Source of the DNA: Thermoproteota archaeon
Lineage (GTDB): Archaea > Thermoproteota > Korarchaeia > Korarchaeales > Korarchaeaceae
Reading direction: 5' to 3'
DNA length: 7,580 nt
NCBI GenBank assembly: GCA_011042755.1
Contig: DRBY01000126.1
Location: 1-7,580 of the forward strand
Below, piece after piece: positions 5,351 to 7,580 of this stretch. The translations under genes and the position numbers were made by a program. The notes beneath the pieces are model-generated. The model was not told the DNA's origin. It did no database searches and saw only the letters and a list, made by a program, of their open reading frames with translations. Each line of letters starts with the position of its first letter. The first letter of the stretch is position 1.

Positions 5351-6040
5351 TTGATCGTCCAGGGTCAACTGGGATTTGGAAGATTCGTTGATAGGCCCAA
5401 CAGGTTCACGATCGTGCTTAAGACGGTGAGTGGACCTAGGAGGTGCCACTTGAGGGATCCAGGCCGACTCTCAGAGCTCCTCAAACCCGAGGCGGGAGTG
5501 CTTTTCGTGGAGAGATCCTCTCTAGGGGGTCGAACCGACTGCGAGGTGGTGGCAATCTGGGACGGCAAGTGCTGGACCATCGTGAACTCTGGCCTCCACA
5601 ACGAGCTAGCCCTGGAGCTAATCTCGGCAGGTCTCTTGCCAGAGCTGGGATCGCCGAAATCCGTGAAGACTGAAGTGAGGTTTGGTAACAGCAGGGTAGA
5701 CATCATGATTGAGGGCCGTCCGCCGACCCTCGTGGAGGTCAAGGGGTGCACTCTGGTCAGGGGTGGCCTGGCCCTCTTTCCAGACGCCCCCACTCAGAGG
5801 GGGACCAAGCACGTGCTAAATCTCATTCAAGCCATCAAAAGGGGATTCAGGGCAGCCGTCCTCTTCTTGGTAATGAGACCTGACGCTAGGGCCATAGCGC
5901 CCAACGCTGAGACTGATCCAGCCTTCGCAGAGGCTCTAACCCGCGCTCACGAGAGTGGACTGCTGCTGGCGTACACATTCAGGCTCAGGGGGAGGGTCAT
6001 CGAGCCAGTTAGGAGGATCCCGGTCCTGCTGAGCCCTTAG
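5351..6040 (+). CDS. sfsA: SfsA family DNA/RNA nuclease-like protein
   Basis: A 229-residue SfsA protein, close to the E. coli length of 234. The N-terminal OB-like part has CHLRDPGRLSELL (32-44), the archaeal counterpart of the family's HxPNxGRL-type motif. The C-terminal PD-(D/E)xK-like part has D117 in SRVDIMI, E129 and K131 in VEVKGCTL, then the signature FPDAPTQRGTKH (143-154). SfsA was first described as a sugar-fermentation stimulation regulator in E. coli and binds DNA; the nuclease assignment rests on the fold and motif. The TTG at 5351 is chosen because GGTGA (5341-5345) sits 5 nt ahead and the N-terminus then matches the family; a GTG at 5342 is the alternative. The 3' end overlaps by 32 bp, tail to tail, with the DUF2752 gene on the other strand. 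Confidence 0.92.
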   Translation: MIVQGQLGFGRFVDRPNRFTIVLKTVSGPRRCHLRDPGRLSELLKPEAGVLFVERSSLGGRTDCEVVAIWDGKCWTIVNSGLHNELALELISAGLLPELGSPKSVKTEVRFGNSRVDIMIEGRPPTLVEVKGCTLVRGGLALFPDAPTQRGTKHVLNLIQAIKRGFRAAVLFLVMRPDARAIAPNAETDPAFAEALTRAHESGLLLAYTFRLRGRVIEPVRRIPVLLSP

Positions 6041-6346
6041 ATTCCTCCCTCTTCTCCTGCCAGTACCTGAACATGTGGTACGCTAGAAAGGCCCGCGCTC
6101 CAAAGTAGGCGATCAACCCAATCGGGTTTAGGGAGATGGCGTCTCTGAAGTGACCGTGGGCCGCGTGTATGAAGGCCCTAGTGGATCCGCAGAGCGGGCA
6201 GGGCTTCCCCGTGATCTGCCTGTAGGGGCACTTGATTCAAGGGGAGGGGAGTTCCTGCTGCCCGGGCTCATCGGCACGACCGTCGCGAATATCAGCACTG
6301 CCGCCGTTAGAGCGATGAACTTAGGTCTCTCCTTCCAGACGGCCAT
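6009..6346 (-). pseudogene. DUF2752 membrane protein gene with an apparent frameshift
   Basis: The gene reads in two frames. The first 37 residues, from ATG at 6346 with GAGG 7 nt upstream, give one membrane helix (FIALTAAVLIFATVV) and a loop. The family signature CPYRQITGKPCPLCGSTRAF then continues in another frame from about 6233 to the TAA at 6009-6011, followed by LNPIGLIAYFGARAFLAY (second helix) and a charged tail. In that second frame a TGA lies at 6237-6239, so the join must fall between about 6231 and 6236. One extra base there would restore a protein of about 112 residues, normal for DUF2752. There is no obvious slippery heptamer. It may be a real mutation, a sequencing or assembly error, or unusual recoding. 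The function of the family is unknown; the CPxxxxTGxPCPxCGxTRA motif suggests metal or thiol chemistry at the membrane. It is probably transcribed with the membrane protein upstream (45-bp gap). Confidence 0.75.
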
Positions 6347-6391
6347 GCTCGGTCCTCTAGGAAAAAGGGGGGGAGAGTTAGTTCCGCGCTG

Positions 6392-7294
6392 TTAGATCGA
6401 CACGGCAGCCGTTGGAGTCTTCCTGGCCACGTAGAAGATCGTCAGCAGGACGGCGAAGAACCCGCTCACGGCGGCCGACAGGATGAATCCGAGGTAGGGG
6501 ACTATCGAGACGATGGCCGATATGATCACCTGACCTATGACGATTATCAGCACGTCGAAGAAGTTGTTCTTAGCCACCTCGTAGCTAGCCTTGAGGGCGT
6601 CGACCGGGCCGTAGTCGTCTACCACGACTGCCTGAAGCGTGAGGGCGAGCAGTATCCAAGCGATAATTCCTGGGATGACGCATAGCAGGAATCCAATGCC
6701 TACTATGATTCCAACCAAGATCGAGGCGGCTATGATGGGTACCGCCTTGGAGAGCGCCACGTTGAAGGAAGATCCGAGATCAACGACCTCTCCCGTGAGC
6801 CCCTGCTTGACCATCGCGATGAGCCAGCCGTTGAATATCATATCTATGACGAGGACGAGTATCATGCCCAGAAGGGCCAGTCCCAAGGCTCCCAAGACGC
6901 TTGGAGGAACCTCAGGTTGGTAGCCTGGGCCGGGCGGGGCAAACCTCGGTCCTAGCCTGCCCAAGCCCGGCATGCCGAGGGTCGAGAGACCTATGGCGCG
7001 CATGATGACCACGCCGATAATCCCGCCCAGGATCGGCGGGACGAGCACGACCGGGTTCTCCTTAACGAAGTCCAAGGCCTTGTTGAATAAGTCGCCCAAG
7101 CTCTCGGCGCTAACTCTCGGGGGAGCCCCAGCAGGCTTTGGGGTCTTTACCTCGACCCACTCTCCTCTTAGACGCTCAAGCTCAGCCTCATACTTTGCCT
7201 TCAGCTCTCTGTAGGTCTCCTCACTAATTCGGCCCTCTACGAGGGCTTCCTCAAGCTTTCGAATCTTCTCCCTAATCTCTTCCTCCGAGGACAT
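6392..7294 (-). CDS. multi-pass membrane protein with N-terminal SHOCT-like helical segment
   Basis: A 300-residue protein. Residues 1-45 are a charged helical hairpin, with KLEEALVEGRISEETYRELK (13-32) closely resembling the SHOCT (short C-terminal) oligomerisation motif, here placed N-terminally. A Pro-rich linker (50-60) follows, then an integral membrane domain with about six hydrophobic segments (about 83-103, 134-158, 184-205, 205-226, 246-267, 269-290) and a Gly/Pro-rich external-looking loop at 105-131. The stretch LLCVIPGIIAWILLALTLQAV (203-223), followed by DALKASYEVAKNNF, resembles membrane domains of the YciC/DUF975/GPDPase_memb group; exact function is unknown. The ATG at 7294 is chosen because TTTAAA sits about 30 nt upstream; an in-frame GTG at 7318 lies only a few bases from that TATA box and would precede the transcription start. 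DUF2752 lies downstream in the same direction. Confidence 0.85.
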   Translation of the reverse strand: MSSEEEIREKIRKLEEALVEGRISEETYRELKAKYEAELERLRGEWVEVKTPKPAGAPPRVSAESLGDLFNKALDFVKENPVVLVPPILGGIIGVVIMRAIGLSTLGMPGLGRLGPRFAPPGPGYQPEVPPSVLGALGLALLGMILVLVIDMIFNGWLIAMVKQGLTGEVVDLGSSFNVALSKAVPIIAASILVGIIVGIGFLLCVIPGIIAWILLALTLQAVVVDDYGPVDALKASYEVAKNNFFDVLIIVIGQVIISAIVSIVPYLGFILSAAVSGFFAVLLTIFYVARKTPTAAVSI

Positions 7295-7320
7295 GCTGAG
7301 ATCAATTCTGGCCGTCACAG

Positions 7321-7328
7321 ATTTAAAT
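7321..7328 (-). promoter_or_regulatory. TATA box of the SHOCT-like membrane protein gene
   Basis: On the minus strand AATTTAAAT is centred about 30 nt before the ATG at 7294, giving a leaderless or very short leader message. This favours the internal ATG over the upstream GTG at 7318. Confidence 0.6.
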
Positions 7329-7419
7329 TGAGATAAACACCCGCTCGACGTTGTTTAACAGGAGTTATTCTCTTGAATCGGACTAAGCGCAACAGCCAGA
7401 ACCTGCTCACTAATTACCG

Positions 7420-7426
7420 TTAAATA
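7420..7426 (+). promoter_or_regulatory. TATA box of the right-edge membrane gene
   Basis: TTAAATA predicts transcription starting near 7449, with a leader of about 40 nt before the GTG at 7490. The rest of the divergent gap (7329-7489) shows no gene; a 16-codon frame from TTG at 7373 is not convincing. Confidence 0.5.
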
Positions 7427-7440
7427 CTCCTTAGTACATT

Positions 7441-7452
7441 CCTGAATTCAGG
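7441..7452. promoter_or_regulatory. Perfect 12-bp palindrome at the predicted transcription start
   Basis: CCTGAATTCAGG is a perfect palindrome covering the position where transcription from the TATA box at 7420-7426 should begin. This is a typical place for a homodimeric repressor site. No second copy was noticed in the window. Confidence 0.35.
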
Positions 7453-7489
7453 TTATTACTTCTTGACTCTTGCTGATAGCCTCAGTTTT

Positions 7490-7580
7490 GTGAATGAGGG
7501 AAACTACAAGCTCCTCTCCTTTGTGATAGGCTTCATCATCGGTTTGGTACCCGGCCTCTGGGTCTTGGGCGTAATAGCCG
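7490..7580 (+). CDS. N-terminal part of an unrecognised membrane protein (3' part outside window)
   Basis: About 30 residues are visible, starting MNEGNYKLLSFVIGFIIGLV and continuing PGLWVLGVIA: a short polar start followed by one long Gly-containing hydrophobic helix. It could be a small Gly-rich membrane protein or the first helix of a larger one; too little is visible to name a family. The GTG at 7490 is chosen because the frame is open to the edge. There is no clear Shine-Dalgarno, so the start is uncertain. It has its own TATA box and a palindrome in the leader. Confidence 0.55.
   Translation, partial: MNEGNYKLLSFVIGFIIGLVPGLWVLGVIA

Noticed and set aside
5285..5449. 55-residue N-terminal extension of the flavodiiron protein
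   Set aside because: It overlaps the sfsA start on the other strand, is low in family resemblance, and the family's normal N-terminus begins at 5284.
6352..6375. Pyrimidine run (C7T5 on the minus strand) between the SHOCT-like membrane protein and DUF2752 as a terminator
   Set aside because: The T-run is short and follows a C-run with no hairpin; read-through into DUF2752 seems as likely, so no terminator is called.
1..7580. tRNA, CRISPR, insertion sequence or C/D box RNA
   Set aside because: Gaps between genes are under about 250 bp. I saw no T-loop consensus, no regularly spaced repeats, no transposase-like sequence and no convincing paired C and D boxes.

Overview
The window looks archaeal, from a GC-rich, probably thermophilic lineage. 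Several genes have a TATA-like box about 25-30 nt ahead of the start or ribosome site. Ribosome sites match the archaeal anti-SD (GGTGATC, GAGGTGA, GGTGA). GTG and TTG starts are common, arginine is mostly AGG and isoleucine is often ATA. One gene belongs to a family centred on archaea (MJ1316/DUF504). Flavodiiron protein and SfsA also fit an anaerobic or microaerobic archaeon. The exact phylum cannot be decided from the sequence. No tRNA, rRNA, CRISPR array, transposase or phage gene was seen.

Left part (1-1363): two genes run leftwards, a DUF5714 Cys-rich protein and then a lipoate/biotin ligase family protein cut by the window edge. They are 11 nt apart and probably co-transcribed. Facing away from them across a 190-bp promoter region is a TauE/SafE (TSUP) membrane exporter. 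This exporter converges with a RidA enamine/imine deaminase gene 15 bp away.

Middle (2552-4093): a 249-bp stretch between ridA and the next gene holds a shared or overlapping promoter region and a strong bulged hairpin. After it come an unrecognised Cys/His-rich protein, a single-domain EamA (COG2510-type) membrane protein and, in the same transcript, an MJ1316-domain (DUF504) small protein.

Right part (4097-7580): a complete flavodiiron protein (FprA type) points left and ends 3 bp from the MJ1316-domain gene. It is divergent from sfsA. The 3' end of sfsA overlaps the 3' end of a DUF2752 gene on the other strand, which appears frameshifted. Upstream of DUF2752 is a membrane protein with an N-terminal SHOCT-like helical segment. 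Divergent from that is the first part of another membrane protein, with a perfect 12-bp palindrome near its predicted transcription start.

The genes do not form one obvious pathway. The clearest themes are oxygen, NO and metabolite-damage defence (flavodiiron protein, RidA), possible sulfur/lipoate metabolism (ligase, DUF5714, TSUP exporter), nucleic-acid-linked proteins (SfsA, MJ1316 domain) and small membrane proteins. Intergenic distances are short. Several starts are set here from TATA and ribosome-site positions, downstream of the longest possible start.
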